A DNA stretch of 64,000 nucleotides. Origin: Mycobacterium sp. MYCO198283 (lineage in GTDB: Bacteria; Actinomycetota; Actinomycetes; Mycobacteriales; Mycobacteriaceae). A program made the translations under genes and the position numbers. The stretch's first letter is position 1. Every line of letters begins with the position of its first letter. The DNA lies in assembly GCF_021213805.1 (NCBI RefSeq), contig NZ_JAJQJI010000003.1, forward strand, positions 62,001 through 126,000, read 5' to 3'. A model generated the notes under the pieces. The model searched no databases. It had not been told where the DNA came from and was given only the letters and a program-made list of their open reading frames with translations. Positions 26,065 to 34,567 of this stretch are shown here, piece after piece.

Positions 26065-26094
26065 CGGGCCGCGCGCGGCCAGGGAGCCGGTTGC

Positions 26095-26108
26095 TTACCC
26101 TGAGGTGA
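26095..26108. promoter_or_regulatory. TTAC-N6-GTGA operator candidate upstream of tetR
   Basis: TTACCCTGAGGTGA matches the pattern TTAC-N6-GTAA at seven of eight fixed positions. It lies 23 bp before the ATG of the TetR gene, which points to autoregulation. The same pattern recurs at 29130, 33624 and 33649 in front of fatty-acid genes. Confidence 0.45.
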
Positions 26109-26131
26109 GGAATTCGGCGAAAGGCTTGCGA

Positions 26132-26755
26132 ATGGCGGGTGGCACCAAGCGGTTGCCGCGTGCGGTGCGCGAGCAGCAGATGCTCGACGCCGCCGTGCAG
26201 GTGTTCTCGGTGAACGGTTACCACGAGACGTCCATGGACGCGATCGCTGCCGAGGCGCAGATCTCCAAGCCGATGCTCTACCTGTACTACGGGTCCAAGG
26301 AGGAGCTGTTCGGCGCCTGCCTGAACCGCGAGCTGGGCCGGTTCATCGAGGCCGTGCGCGCCGACATCGACTTCACCCAGCAGAGCCCGAAGGACCTGCT
26401 GCGCAACGCGGTCGTGTCGTTCCTCAGCTACATCGACGCCAACCGCGCGTCGTGGATCGTGCTCTACACCCAGGCCACCAGCTCGCAGGCGTTCGCCCAC
26501 ACCGTGCGGGAGGGCCGCGAGCGCATCATCGAGATCGTCGCCCGGCTGCTGCAGGCGGGCACTCGCCACCCGGACCCCGACGCGGACTTCGAGCTGATGG
26601 CGATCGCGCTGGTGGGGGCGGGTGAGGCCGTCGCCACCCGCGTCAGCAGCGGCGACATCGAGGTCGACGCTGCCGCGCAGCTGATGATCAACCTGTTCTG
26701 GCGCGGCCTGAAGGGCGTGCCCAGCGAGGCGCCGGCGGCCGCCCGCAGCACCTAG
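26132..26755 (+). CDS. TetR-family regulator (Rv0238-type)
   Basis: This 207-residue regulator has an N-terminal helix-turn-helix (about 13-60) with AAVQVFSVNGYHETSMDAIAAEAQISKPMLYLYYGSKEELF divided over helices 1-4, and a helical ligand-binding domain behind it. The ATG at 26132 follows AAAGG by seven bases; an in-frame GTG at 26105 would overlap the operator-like site. M. tuberculosis Rv0238 has similar length and sits in the same place. Operator-like sites shared with fabG4/fadA2 and fadE5 suggest it controls the neighbouring fatty-acid genes, possibly in response to acyl-CoA; this is inference. Confidence 0.85.
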   Translation: MAGGTKRLPRAVREQQMLDAAVQVFSVNGYHETSMDAIAAEAQISKPMLYLYYGSKEELFGACLNRELGRFIEAVRADIDFTQQSPKDLLRNAVVSFLSYIDANRASWIVLYTQATSSQAFAHTVREGRERIIEIVARLLQAGTRHPDPDADFELMAIALVGAGEAVATRVSSGDIEVDAAAQLMINLFWRGLKGVPSEAPAAARST

Positions 26756-26790
26756 CGGGCGACCGCCGACGACGTCGAGGCGCGACGTCG

Positions 26791-27663
26791 CTACCGGCCG
26801 CCCGACGGGGTGATCGTGCCCGTCAGATGCGGGTCGCCCTTCTTGAGGTTCCGCAACGCCAGCTCCCAGCCGTCGCCGACCTTGTCGACGTAGAGGCCCA
26901 CCCGGGCGGGCAGCAGCACCGGCTTGCCGAAGCGCACCGAGTACTGTGCGGCGTCGGGCAGTTGGCCCTGCACGGTGCGCAGCGCCGCCGCGGCGCTGAA
27001 CATGCCATGCGCGATCGCGGTGGGGAACCCGAACAGCTTGGCGCCGACGCCGCTGGTGTGGATCGGGTTGTGGTCGCCGCTCACCGCCGCGTACTTGCGG
27101 ATCTGCCCGGCCGAGATCGTTAGGATCGCGTTCGGCGGCGGCGGCTTACGGGCCGGCTGCTTGGGCTGCTCGGGCTTCGGCTCGTCGGACAGGCTGGTCC
27201 GCTGCTGGTGCAGGAACGTGGTCACCTGATGCCACACCACGTCGTTGCCGACGCTGACGTCGGACACCAGGTCGACGAGCAAACCCTTGCGGTGCTCGCG
27301 CAGGTTCTCCGCGCGCACGGCGACGTCGACGGTGTCGGTCACCGCGATCGGGCGGTGCTGCGTGATGTGGTTCTCGGTGTGCACCGCGCCCATCGCGGCG
27401 AACGGGAAGTCGAACGCCGTCACCAGCTCCATGACCACCGGGAAGGTGAACACGAACGGGTAGGTGATCGGCACCGTGTCGCCGAAACGCAGGCCCGTCA
27501 CCGCCGTGTAGGCGGCGACGTTCGCCCGGTCGATGTCGATGCCCTCGACGCGCAGTGTCCGGTCCGGCAGCTTGTCGCCGCGCCGCACCACCGGCAGCGC
27601 CCCGGCCGCCGCGCGCAACAGGTTGCGCAGCGGGTTGGGCTGATCGGTCGTCTGAACGGCCAT
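26791..27663 (-). CDS. htdX: (3R)-hydroxyacyl-thioester dehydratase HtdX
   Basis: This 290-residue protein has a double hotdog layout with a proline/lysine-rich linker near 160-180. The C-terminal half carries the hydratase-2 motif SGDHNPIHTSGVGAKLFGFPTAIAHGM with the catalytic Asp and His. It dehydrates (3R)-hydroxyacyl thioesters. Size and order match Rv0241c. The ATG at 27663 is the A of a TGATG overlap with the second of two tandem 10-codon minigenes, and its ribosome binding site (GAGGAG) lies in the repeated unit. It is transcribed after fabG4. Confidence 0.88.
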   Translation of the reverse strand: MAVQTTDQPNPLRNLLRAAAGALPVVRRGDKLPDRTLRVEGIDIDRANVAAYTAVTGLRFGDTVPITYPFVFTFPVVMELVTAFDFPFAAMGAVHTENHITQHRPIAVTDTVDVAVRAENLREHRKGLLVDLVSDVSVGNDVVWHQVTTFLHQQRTSLSDEPKPEQPKQPARKPPPPNAILTISAGQIRKYAAVSGDHNPIHTSGVGAKLFGFPTAIAHGMFSAAAALRTVQGQLPDAAQYSVRFGKPVLLPARVGLYVDKVGDGWELALRNLKKGDPHLTGTITPSGGR

Positions 27664-27724
27664 CAGGCTCCTCGGTTCTTCGCGCAAGCGCTCATCAGGC
27701 TCCTCGGTTCTTCGCGCAAGCGCT
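27661..27724 (-). repeat. Two tandem 32-bp units, MIRU-like
   Basis: The unit 27661-27692 is repeated exactly at 27693-27724, directly between fabG4 and htdX. Read on the minus strand each unit contains ATGAGCGCTTGCGCGAAG, then GAGGAG, and ends at TGATG. Stop and start codons of neighbouring frames therefore overlap at each unit border. Overlapping mini-frames inside operons are the described hallmark of mycobacterial interspersed repetitive units; sequence membership was not tested. A 19-base part recurs behind sdhB at 34549-34567. Confidence 0.75.
27663..27695 (-). CDS. Minigene [10 protein letters not shown], copy 2
   Basis: A ten-codon frame that starts in the TGATG overlap with copy 1 and ends in the TGATG overlap with htdX. 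It has GAGGAG five bases before its start inside copy 1. It could carry ribosomes from fabG4 to htdX by stop-start coupling. Whether the peptide has any function is unknown. Confidence 0.4.
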   Translation of the reverse strand: MSACAKNRGA

Positions 27725-27727
27725 CAT
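27695..27727 (-). CDS. Minigene [10 protein letters not shown], copy 1
   Basis: A ten-codon frame starting in the TGATG overlap with the fabG4 stop (27729-27727) and ending in the overlap with copy 2. It encodes the same peptide as copy 2. The frame is only supported by its exact duplication and by the precise stop-start overlaps. Confidence 0.4.
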   Translation of the reverse strand: MSACAKNRGA

Positions 27728-29079
27728 CACGCCCCCAGCATGGCCTGGCCGCACACCCGGATCGTGTTGCCGGTGACGGCGTTCGACGCGGGATTGGCGA
27801 AGTAGGCGATGGTCTCGGCGACGTCGACCGGCTGGCCGCCCTGGTGCAGCGAGTTCAGCCGGCGACCCACCTCGCGGGTGGCGAACGGGATCGCCTCGGT
27901 CATCTTGGTTTCGATGAAGCCGGGCGCCACCGCGTTGACGGTGATGTGCTTGTCGGCGTACTCCTCGGCCAGCGCCTGGGTCAGCCCGATCATCCCGGCC
28001 TTGGTGGCGGCGTAGTTGGTCTGGCCGCGATTGCCGGCGATCCCGGCCATGGACGACAGCCCGATGATCCGGCCGTTCTCGGCGAGCGCGCCCCGCTCCA
28101 CCAGCCCGCGCGCCAGCCGCTCGGGCGCCAGCAGGTTCACCGCGACCACCGAATTCCAGCGGTCGTCGTCCATGTTGACCAGCAATTTGTCGCGCGTGAT
28201 GCCGGCGTTGTTCACCAGGATGTCGACCTTGCCGGAGTAGTGCTGCTCTAAATGCTCGACGATCCGGTCGACGGCGTCGGGCTTGGTGACGTCGAGCGTC
28301 AGCGCGGTGCCGCCGGTCTTCGCGGCGACCTCGCCGAGCGGTTCGGTCGCCGACTCCACGTCGACCGCGATCACCTTGGCGCCGTCGCGGGCGAACACCT
28401 CGGCGATGGTGGCGCCGATGCCGCGGGCGGCGCCGGTGACGATCGCCACCTTGCCGGCCAGCGGGGAGTCCCAGTCGGCGGGCGGGGCGGAGTCCTCGGC
28501 GCCGACGTAGTACACCTGGCCGTCGACGTAGGCCGACTTGCCGGAGAGGATGAACCGCAGCGTGGACTCCAGGCCCGTCAGCGCCGGGTTGGCGTCCGGT
28601 GACAGGTAGACCAGCGAGACGGTGGCGCCGTGGCGCAGCTCCTTGGCCAGCGACCGGGTGAAGCCTTCGAGCGCGCGCTGGGCGATGCGCTCGTCGATGC
28701 TGCCGGCCTGGTCGGGCGTGGTGCCGACGACGACCACCCGCGCCGACGGCAGCAGGTTGCGCAGCACCGGGGTGAAGAAGTCGTGCAGCTGCTTGAGGTC
28801 CTCCGGCGAGGTGATGCCGGTGGCGTCGAACAGCAGGCCGCCGAACTGGTCGGCCCACCGGCCACCGGTGTTGTTGCCGACGATCTCGTAGTCCGCTGCC
28901 AGCGCGCTGCGGACGGGCTCGGCGACGCGGCCGGTGCCGCCGATGAGCAGGGGGCCGGGAAGCGGCGGTTCGCCGGGCTTATAGCGCCGCAACGGCTCGG
29001 GCTGGGGGATGCCGAGCTGCTTGGCCAGGAACGAGCCCGGCCCGGAGTTGGCGATCTGCGTTAACAGGTCAGGAGCCAC
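27727..29079 (-). CDS. fabG4: 3-oxoacyl-thioester reductase FabG4
   Basis: This is a 450-residue high-molecular-weight FabG. The N-terminal part (about 1-200) is a flavodoxin-like extra domain ([15 protein letters not shown]). The C-terminal short-chain reductase domain has the NAD-binding [19 protein letters not shown], the catalytic Ser in [10 protein letters not shown] and the YAATKAG Tyr-Lys pair. It reduces 3-oxoacyl-CoA with NADH. Length and order match Rv0242c. It starts at GTG 29079, is divergent from fadA2 over a palindrome-containing promoter region, and leads through two minigenes into htdX. Confidence 0.92.
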   Translation of the reverse strand: MAPDLLTQIANSGPGSFLAKQLGIPQPEPLRRYKPGEPPLPGPLLIGGTGRVAEPVRSALAADYEIVGNNTGGRWADQFGGLLFDATGITSPEDLKQLHDFFTPVLRNLLPSARVVVVGTTPDQAGSIDERIAQRALEGFTRSLAKELRHGATVSLVYLSPDANPALTGLESTLRFILSGKSAYVDGQVYYVGAEDSAPPADWDSPLAGKVAIVTGAARGIGATIAEVFARDGAKVIAVDVESATEPLGEVAAKTGGTALTLDVTKPDAVDRIVEHLEQHYSGKVDILVNNAGITRDKLLVNMDDDRWNSVVAVNLLAPERLARGLVERGALAENGRIIGLSSMAGIAGNRGQTNYAATKAGMIGLTQALAEEYADKHITVNAVAPGFIETKMTEAIPFATREVGRRLNSLHQGGQPVDVAETIAYFANPASNAVTGNTIRVCGQAMLGA

Positions 29080-29128
29080 TGCTGCACCTCTCGTGTCGCG
29101 TGTCGGGACGTTCGACGTTTCCGTCGAA

Positions 29129-29144
29129 CTTACTCCAGAGTAAG
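29129..29144. promoter_or_regulatory. Palindromic operator between fabG4 and fadA2
   Basis: CTTACTC-CA-GAGTAAG is a perfect inverted repeat with 7-bp arms. It contains the TTAC-N6-GTAA pattern (29130-29143) found also before tetR and fadE5. It lies 50 bp from the fabG4 start and 61 bp from the fadA2 start, in position to control both. Confidence 0.55.
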
Positions 29145-29204
29145 AAGTGTGGTTACTATGGGGTTCGGTTAGTTGCTTAGTACCCGAATCGACAGGGGGA
29201 AGAC

Positions 29205-30506
29205 GTGGCGACAGAGAAAAACCTTCGGCGAGTGGCCATCATCGGCGGCAACCGGATCCCGTTCGCGCGGTCCGACGGCGCGTATGCCGAGGCGTCCAAC
29301 CAGGACATGCTGACGGCGGCGCTGGACGGCCTGGTCGACCGGTTCGGTCTGCAGGGCGAGCAGCTCGGCGCCGTCATCGCCGGGGCGGTGCTCAAGCACA
29401 GCCGCGACTTCAACCTGACCCGCGAGTGCGTGCTGGGCAGCAAGCTGTCGCCCTACACGCCGGCCTTCGACATCCAGCAGGCGTGCGGCACCGGGCTGCA
29501 GGCCACGGTCGCCGCGGCCGACGGGATCGCCGCCGGGCGTTACGAGGTGGCGGCCGCCGGCGGCGTCGACACCGCGTCCGACGCGCCCATCGCGCTCGGC
29601 GACGACCTCCGCAAGACGCTGCTCGGCCTGCGGCGCGCCAAGTCCAACGTCGACCGCGTCAAGCTCGTCGGCAAGCTGCCCGCCACCGTCGGCATCCAGA
29701 TCCCGGTCAACAGCGAGCCCCGCACCGGCATGTCGATGGGTGAGCACGCCGCGGTGACCGCGAAGGAGATGGGCATCAAGCGCGTCGACCAGGACGAGCT
29801 CGCCGTCGCCAGCCACCGCAACATGGCGGCGGCCTACGACCGCGGGTTCTTCGACGACCTCGTGACGCCGTTCCTCGGGCTCTACCGCGACAACAACCTG
29901 CGGCCCGACTCGTCGGTGGAGAAGCTCGCGAAGCTCAAGCCGGTGTTCGGTGTACAGGGCGGCGACGCGACCATGACGGCGGGCAACTCGACGCCGCTCA
30001 CCGATGGCGCGTCGGTCGCACTGCTGGCCAGCGAGCAGTGGGCGCAGCAGCGCGGGCTGGCGCCCATGGCCTACCTCGTCGACGCGCAGACCGCCGCGGT
30101 GGACTACGTCAACGGCCCCGACGGCTTGCTGATGGCCGGCACCTACGCCGTGCCGCCGATGCTCGCGCGCAACGGGCTGACGCTGCAGGACTTCGACTAC
30201 TACGAGATCCACGAGGCGTTCGCGTCGGTGGTGCTCGCGGTGCTGCAGGCGTGGGAGTCCGACGAGTACTGCAAGGAACGCCTCGGCCTCGATCAGGCGC
30301 TGGGCGCCATCGACCGCTCGAAGCTCAACGTCAACGGCTCGTCGCTGGCGGCCGGCCATCCGTTCGCCGCGACCGGCGGCCGCATCGTGGCGCAACTGGC
30401 CAAGCAGCTGCAGCTCAAGAAGGCGGAAACCGGCAAGCCGGTCCGCGGCCTCATCTCGATCTGCGCGGCCGGTGGGCAGGGCGTCGCGGCCATCCTGGAG
30501 GCGTGA
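29205..30506 (+). CDS. fadA2: Acetyl-CoA acyltransferase FadA2 (thiolase)
   Basis: This 433-residue thiolase has the nucleophilic cysteine in [11 protein letters not shown], the histidine of [12 protein letters not shown] and the second cysteine in [11 protein letters not shown], so all three thiolase active-site blocks are present. HEAFAS adds the conserved HEAF. It cleaves or forms 3-oxoacyl-CoA. The GTG at 29205 follows GGGGGAAG by four bases. Length and order match Rv0243. The F6-type small RNA starts about 60 bp after its stop. Confidence 0.92.
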   Translation: MATEKNLRRVAIIGGNRIPFARSDGAYAEASNQDMLTAALDGLVDRFGLQGEQLGAVIAGAVLKHSRDFNLTRECVLGSKLSPYTPAFDIQQACGTGLQATVAAADGIAAGRYEVAAAGGVDTASDAPIALGDDLRKTLLGLRRAKSNVDRVKLVGKLPATVGIQIPVNSEPRTGMSMGEHAAVTAKEMGIKRVDQDELAVASHRNMAAAYDRGFFDDLVTPFLGLYRDNNLRPDSSVEKLAKLKPVFGVQGGDATMTAGNSTPLTDGASVALLASEQWAQQRGLAPMAYLVDAQTAAVDYVNGPDGLLMAGTYAVPPMLARNGLTLQDFDYYEIHEAFASVVLAVLQAWESDEYCKERLGLDQALGAIDRSKLNVNGSSLAAGHPFAATGGRIVAQLAKQLQLKKAETGKPVRGLISICAAGGQGVAAILEA

Positions 30507-30555
30507 TCCACGTCACACCGAAAGGGATTCTTTCAGCGTGTAACACCGGAGCCCG

Positions 30556-30561
30556 GGGTAT
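30556..30561 (+). promoter_or_regulatory. SigF-type -10 element of the F6-like small RNA
   Basis: GGGTAT at 30556-30561 matches the mycobacterial SigF -10. A -35 of the GTTT type is only weakly present (GCGTGT around 30536-30541). M. tuberculosis F6 is known to be SigF-dependent, which supports the call. Confidence 0.45.
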
Positions 30562-30566
30562 CGATA

Positions 30567-30679
30567 GTCAGGTAGCCCCGTGCTGCCGTCTGACCCCCCG
30601 ACCCGACGTCAGCACGGGGCAACCCTAGCCGCAAAAACGGCCGTCGTTGAAATGAGGGGATTCAGCGGCGGCCGTTTTT
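30567..30679 (+). ncRNA. F6 (SfdS, ncRv10243)-type small RNA
   Basis: Two stacked hairpins lie between fadA2 and fadE5, where M. tuberculosis encodes the small RNA F6. Hairpin 1 (30575-30620) has an 11-bp stem GCCCCGTGCTG/CAGCACGGGGC that extends by CGTC/GACG and carries a C6 loop. Hairpin 2 (30633-30679) pairs about 19 bp, counting G-U pairs, around the loop AUGAGGGGA and ends in five T, an intrinsic terminator. The 5' end is inferred from GGGTAT at 30556. F6 is described as SigF-controlled and induced in starvation; targets here are not known. Confidence 0.75.
30633..30679 (+). terminator. Intrinsic terminator of the F6-like RNA
   Basis: An inverted repeat with arms AAAAACGGCCG and CGGCCGTTTTT, extended by further pairs in RNA, ends in a T5 run at 30675-30679. 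It is one of the few U-tract terminators in this GC-rich window. Confidence 0.75.
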
Positions 30680-30711
30680 CGCGTCGTCCGCTGCGCACGC
30701 GGCACCAGATC

Positions 30712-30750
30712 GTTGACTATTGCAACGAATCGGTTGACGATGGCAATCGT
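30712..30750. promoter_or_regulatory. Repeated MarR-type operator over the marR-GNAT start
   Basis: GTTGACTATTGCAA (from 30712) is followed 21 bp later by GTTGACGATGGCAA, a direct repeat of GTTGAC-N-AT-N-GCAA. The inner sequence also forms the inverted repeat CAAC-N6-GTTG. Overlap with the start codon fits autorepression by the MarR domain. Confidence 0.4.
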
Positions 30751-31660
30751 GCCAGGGTTGGTCGATCGGGTTCGCGAGTTCAACCGCTTCTACACGCGAG
30801 TGATCGGCGTGCTGCAACCCGATCTCGTCGGGAGCCCGTTCACCCTGGCCGAGGCGCGCCTGCTCTACGAGATCGCCCAGCGCGAGCACGCGGCGGTCGC
30901 CGACGTCCGCGCCGCGCTCGGCCTGGACGCCGGTCACCTGAGCCGTTTGCTGTCGGCGCTGGCGGCGCGCGGGCTGATCGAACGGGAGGTGTCGGCGGCC
31001 GATCGCCGCAGGCAGGATGTTCGCCTCACCGACGCCGGGCGGGCAGCGTTCACAGACCTCGACGCCAGACAAGCCGCGGCCATCGACGACTTGGTCGGTG
31101 ACCTCTCGCCGACCGATCGCGACGAGCTGACCGCCGCGATGTCGGTCATCCACCGCACGCTCGGCTCGGCCGGTGAGCGCTCGAGCCTCGTGCTGCGCGC
31201 CCCCGAACCCGGCGACCTGGGCTGGGTGGTCGAACGGCACGGCGAACGCTACAACGCGGAGTACGGGTGGGGTATGGACTTCGAGTCCGTGGTGGCCCGG
31301 ATCGTCGCCGACTTCGGCGCCAGCCGCGACGGTCGCACTGCCGCCTGGATCGCCGAGATCGACGGCCGCCGTGCCGGCTGCGTGTTCTGCACACCGTCTC
31401 CCGACGACGGCGTCGCCCAGCTGAGGCTGCTGCTGGTCGAGCCGTGGGCCCGCGGCGCGGGTGTGGGCAGCCGCCTCGTCGACGAGTGCCTGAGATTCGC
31501 CGAACGCGCCGGCTACCGTCGAATCATGTTGTGGACCAACGACGTCCTCACGGCGGCCCGACGCATCTACGCCCGGGCCGGCTTCTCGCTGGACCGCAGC
31601 GAACCCCATGATCACTTCGGCGAGAACCTGGTGGGCGAGTACTGGTCACGCGACCTGTGA
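30740..31660 (+). CDS. MarR-GNAT fusion protein
   Basis: This 306-residue protein joins a MarR winged-helix DNA-binding domain (about 5-140; LGLDAGHLSRLLSALAARGLIEREVSAADRRRQDVRLTDAGR split over recognition helix and wing) to a GNAT acetyltransferase domain (about 150-305; LLLVEPWARGAGVGSRLVDECLRFA, then ARRIYARAGF). It may repress its own gene and acetylate a small molecule or protein. The ATG at 30740 was chosen; a TTG at 30713 lies inside an operator-like repeat. It has no counterpart at this place in M. tuberculosis and is likely an accessory insertion between the F6 RNA and fadE5. Confidence 0.85.
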   Translation: MAIVPGLVDRVREFNRFYTRVIGVLQPDLVGSPFTLAEARLLYEIAQREHAAVADVRAALGLDAGHLSRLLSALAARGLIEREVSAADRRRQDVRLTDAGRAAFTDLDARQAAAIDDLVGDLSPTDRDELTAAMSVIHRTLGSAGERSSLVLRAPEPGDLGWVVERHGERYNAEYGWGMDFESVVARIVADFGASRDGRTAAWIAEIDGRRAGCVFCTPSPDDGVAQLRLLLVEPWARGAGVGSRLVDECLRFAERAGYRRIMLWTNDVLTAARRIYARAGFSLDRSEPHDHFGENLVGEYWSRDL

Positions 31661-31697
31661 CCGCTCTGGGCGCCCGTGGGGCAGCGGCAACGCAAAA

Positions 31698-31721
31698 GGC
31701 CCCCGGACGTATCCGGGGGCC
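31698..31721. terminator. Bidirectional terminator hairpin
   Basis: A perfect 10-bp stem GGCCCCCGGA/TCCGGGGGCC with a 4-base loop CGTA, flanked by AAAA on one side and CTTC on the other, separates the convergent MarR-GNAT and fadE5 genes. Confidence 0.7.
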
Positions 31722-31737
31722 CTTCACGTGAGACCGA

Positions 31738-33573
31738 TCAGAAGGCCGCTTCGGGCACTTCCATGACCTCGTTGTCGATGTTCTCCAGGACGACGCGCGT
31801 GCTGGTCAGGAGCGGCAGGAAGTTCTTCGCGAAGAACGACGCGACCGCCAGCTTGCCCTCGTAGAACGCCTTCTCGTCACCGGTCGCGCCGGCGTCGAGC
31901 GCCTCGATGGCCACGGCCGCCTGCCGCTGCAGCAGCCAGCCGATCATCAGGTCGCCGACGCTCATCAAGAAGCGCACCGAACCCAGGCCGACCTTGTAGA
32001 CGTTCTTCGGGTCCTCCTGCGCCGACATCAGGTAGCCGGTCAACGCGGCCGCCATGCCCTGCACGTCGGCCAGCGCGGTGGCCAGCAGGGCCCGCTCCGC
32101 CTTGAGCCGGCCGTTGCCGCTCTCGCTGTTGACGAACGCCTCGATGGTGCCGGCGACGTGCGCCAGCGCCGCACCCTTGTCGCGGATGATCTTCCGGAAG
32201 AAGAAGTCCTGCGCCTGGATGGCGGTGGTGCCCTCGTACAGCGAGTCGATCTTGGCGTCCCGGATGTACTGCTCGATCGGGTAGTCCTGCAGGAAGCCCG
32301 ATCCGCCGAACGTCTGCAGGCTCTCGGTCAGCTTGGCGTAGGCCTGCTCCGACCCGACGCCCTTCACCACCGGCAGCAGCAGGTCGTTGACCCGCACGGC
32401 CAGGTCCGGATCGATGCCGTGGATGGTCTTGGCCACCTCGGCGTCCTGGAAGGTCGCGGTGTAGATGTAGAGCGCCCGCAGGCCCTCGGCGTACGCCTTC
32501 TGCGTCAGCAGCGACCGGCGGACGTCCGGGTGGTGCGTGATGGTGACGCGCGGCGCGGTCTTGTCCGTCATCTGCGTCATGTCGGCGCCCTGCACGCGGG
32601 TCTTGGCGTACTCCAGCGCGTTGAGGTAGCCGGTCGACAGCGTGGCGATGGCCTTGGTGCCGACCATCATGCGAGCCTGCTCGATCACGTCGAACATCTG
32701 CGCAATGCCGTTGTGCACCTCGCCGACCAGCCAGCCCTTGGCCGGGGTGCCGTGCTGGCCGAACGTCAGCTCGCAGGTGGCCGAGACCTTCAGGCCCATC
32801 TTGTGCTCGACGTTGGTGACGAAGACGCCGTTGCGCTCGCCCAGCTCGCCGGTCTCGAAGTCGAAGAGGAACTTCGGCACGAAGAACAGCGACAGCCCCT
32901 TGGTGCCCGGGCCCGCGCCCTCGGGACGCGCCAGCACCAGGTGGAAGATGTTCTCGAACAGGTCGTCGGAGTCCGCCGAGGTGATGAACCGCTTCACCCC
33001 GTCGATGTGCCACGAGCCGTCGTCCTGCTTGACGGCCTTGGTGCGGCCGGCGCCGACGTCGGAGCCGGCGTCGGGCTCGGTGAGCACCATGGTGGCGCCC
33101 CAACCGCGCTCGGCGGCGATGACGGCCCACTTCTTCTGCTCGTCGGTGGCCTGCTTGAAGAGGATGCTCGCGAAGCCCGGGCCGCCGGCGTACATCCAGG
33201 TGGCGGGGTTGGCGCCGAGCAGGTGCTCGTGCAGCGCCCACACCAGCGCGCGGGGCATCGGCATGCCGCCGAGCTCCTCCTCGATGCCCACCCGGTCCCA
33301 GCCACCGTCGATGACGGCGCGCACGGACTTCTTGAACGACTCGGGCAGCGTCACGGAGTGCGTCTTCGGGTCGAAGACCGGCGGATTGCGGTCGCCGTCG
33401 GCGAACGATTCCGCGACCGGCCCCTCCGCCAGGCGGGCGATCTCGCCCAGCATCTCGGTTGCGGTGTCGGCGTCGAGGTCGGCGTAGGCGTCGGCGCCGA
33501 GCGCCTTGTCTACACCCAGCACCTCGAACAGGTTGAATACCTGGTCACGGACGTTGCTTCGATAGTGGCCCAC
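31738..33573 (-). CDS. fadE5: Acyl-CoA dehydrogenase FadE5
   Basis: This is a 611-residue acyl-CoA dehydrogenase of the large subclass. Visible are [19 protein letters not shown] (FAD/substrate loop), [29 protein letters not shown], and the catalytic glutamate in [21 protein letters not shown]-terminal helical extension follows. FadE5 oxidises a broad range of acyl-CoAs. Its length equals that of M. tuberculosis FadE5 (Rv0244c). It is divergent from the flavin reductase, and two TTAC-N6-GTAA-like sites lie 50-90 bp upstream of its start. Confidence 0.93.
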   Translation of the reverse strand: MGHYRSNVRDQVFNLFEVLGVDKALGADAYADLDADTATEMLGEIARLAEGPVAESFADGDRNPPVFDPKTHSVTLPESFKKSVRAVIDGGWDRVGIEEELGGMPMPRALVWALHEHLLGANPATWMYAGGPGFASILFKQATDEQKKWAVIAAERGWGATMVLTEPDAGSDVGAGRTKAVKQDDGSWHIDGVKRFITSADSDDLFENIFHLVLARPEGAGPGTKGLSLFFVPKFLFDFETGELGERNGVFVTNVEHKMGLKVSATCELTFGQHGTPAKGWLVGEVHNGIAQMFDVIEQARMMVGTKAIATLSTGYLNALEYAKTRVQGADMTQMTDKTAPRVTITHHPDVRRSLLTQKAYAEGLRALYIYTATFQDAEVAKTIHGIDPDLAVRVNDLLLPVVKGVGSEQAYAKLTESLQTFGGSGFLQDYPIEQYIRDAKIDSLYEGTTAIQAQDFFFRKIIRDKGAALAHVAGTIEAFVNSESGNGRLKAERALLATALADVQGMAAALTGYLMSAQEDPKNVYKVGLGSVRFLMSVGDLMIGWLLQRQAAVAIEALDAGATGDEKAFYEGKLAVASFFAKNFLPLLTSTRVVLENIDNEVMEVPEAAF

Positions 33574-33623
33574 GTCTTCCTCCTCGGTGAGAAGCCACAG
33601 AGCGGTTGGGTACTCGGCTAAAG

Positions 33624-33662
33624 TTACCCACCAGTAACCCTGCTGACTATACCGCTCGGTAA
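33624..33662. promoter_or_regulatory. Paired TTAC-N6-GTAA operators upstream of fadE5
   Basis: TTACCCACCAGTAA (33624-33637) and ATACCGCTCGGTAA (33649-33662) lie 25 bp apart, centre to centre, between fadE5 and the divergent flavin reductase gene. They share the pattern seen before tetR and between fabG4 and fadA2. Confidence 0.5.
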
Positions 33663-34259
<597 letters not shown>

Positions 34260-34271
34260 CGTGCTCGACCG

Positions 34272-34427
34272 TCACGGCCGCTGCGAGAGCTCCTCGCGGT
34301 AGCCGTCGATGCGCCGTTCGATCTCCGCCGCGTCGTCGGGACGGCCCTCCTTGCGGGCCACGGCGGCCCGCACCGACAGCTCACGGATGGCGGTGCGGAT
34401 GTTGTTGACGCTCTGAACGGTGCGCAT
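34272..34427 (-). CDS. Small helical protein, 51 residues
   Basis: A complete short frame begins MRTVQSVNNIRTAIRELSVR and ends REELSQRP. It is rich in Arg, Glu and Ala with heptad-like spacing, which suggests two amphipathic helices. Codon third positions are mostly G or C, as in its neighbours. It fills the gap between the flavin reductase and sdhB, transcribed towards the flavin reductase. No function can be named. Confidence 0.6.
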   Translation of the reverse strand: MRTVQSVNNIRTAIRELSVRAAVARKEGRPDDAAEIERRIDGYREELSQRP

Positions 34428-34531
34428 ACCCACTGACTGCCTTTCGCGATGTCGCCGGGCAGCGCAGGACCGCCACCGCCCATGTGATCCACGTTACAGT
34501 CGGCGCCGGCGGCCGTCGATACCGGAAGCGG

Positions 34532-34567
34532 CTATCGGGAGCTGTCGCTCTTCGCGCAAGCGCTCAT
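34532..34567 (-). CDS. Minigene MSACAKSDSSR behind sdhB
   Basis: An eleven-codon frame overlaps the sdhB stop by ATGA (34567-34564). It shares 19 identical bases, including the first six codons, with the tandem minigenes between fabG4 and htdX, then diverges. It looks like a half-copy of the same repeat element. Confidence 0.4.
   Translation of the reverse strand: MSACAKSDSSR

Noticed and set aside
29148..29165. Another TTAC half-site (GGTTACTATGGGG) as a further TetR operator
   Set aside because: The second half-site is missing, so it does not meet the TTAC-N6-GTAA pattern.
34426..34431. GGGTAT on the minus strand as a SigF promoter for the 51-residue protein
   Set aside because: The element overlaps the start codon, so transcription would begin inside the gene.
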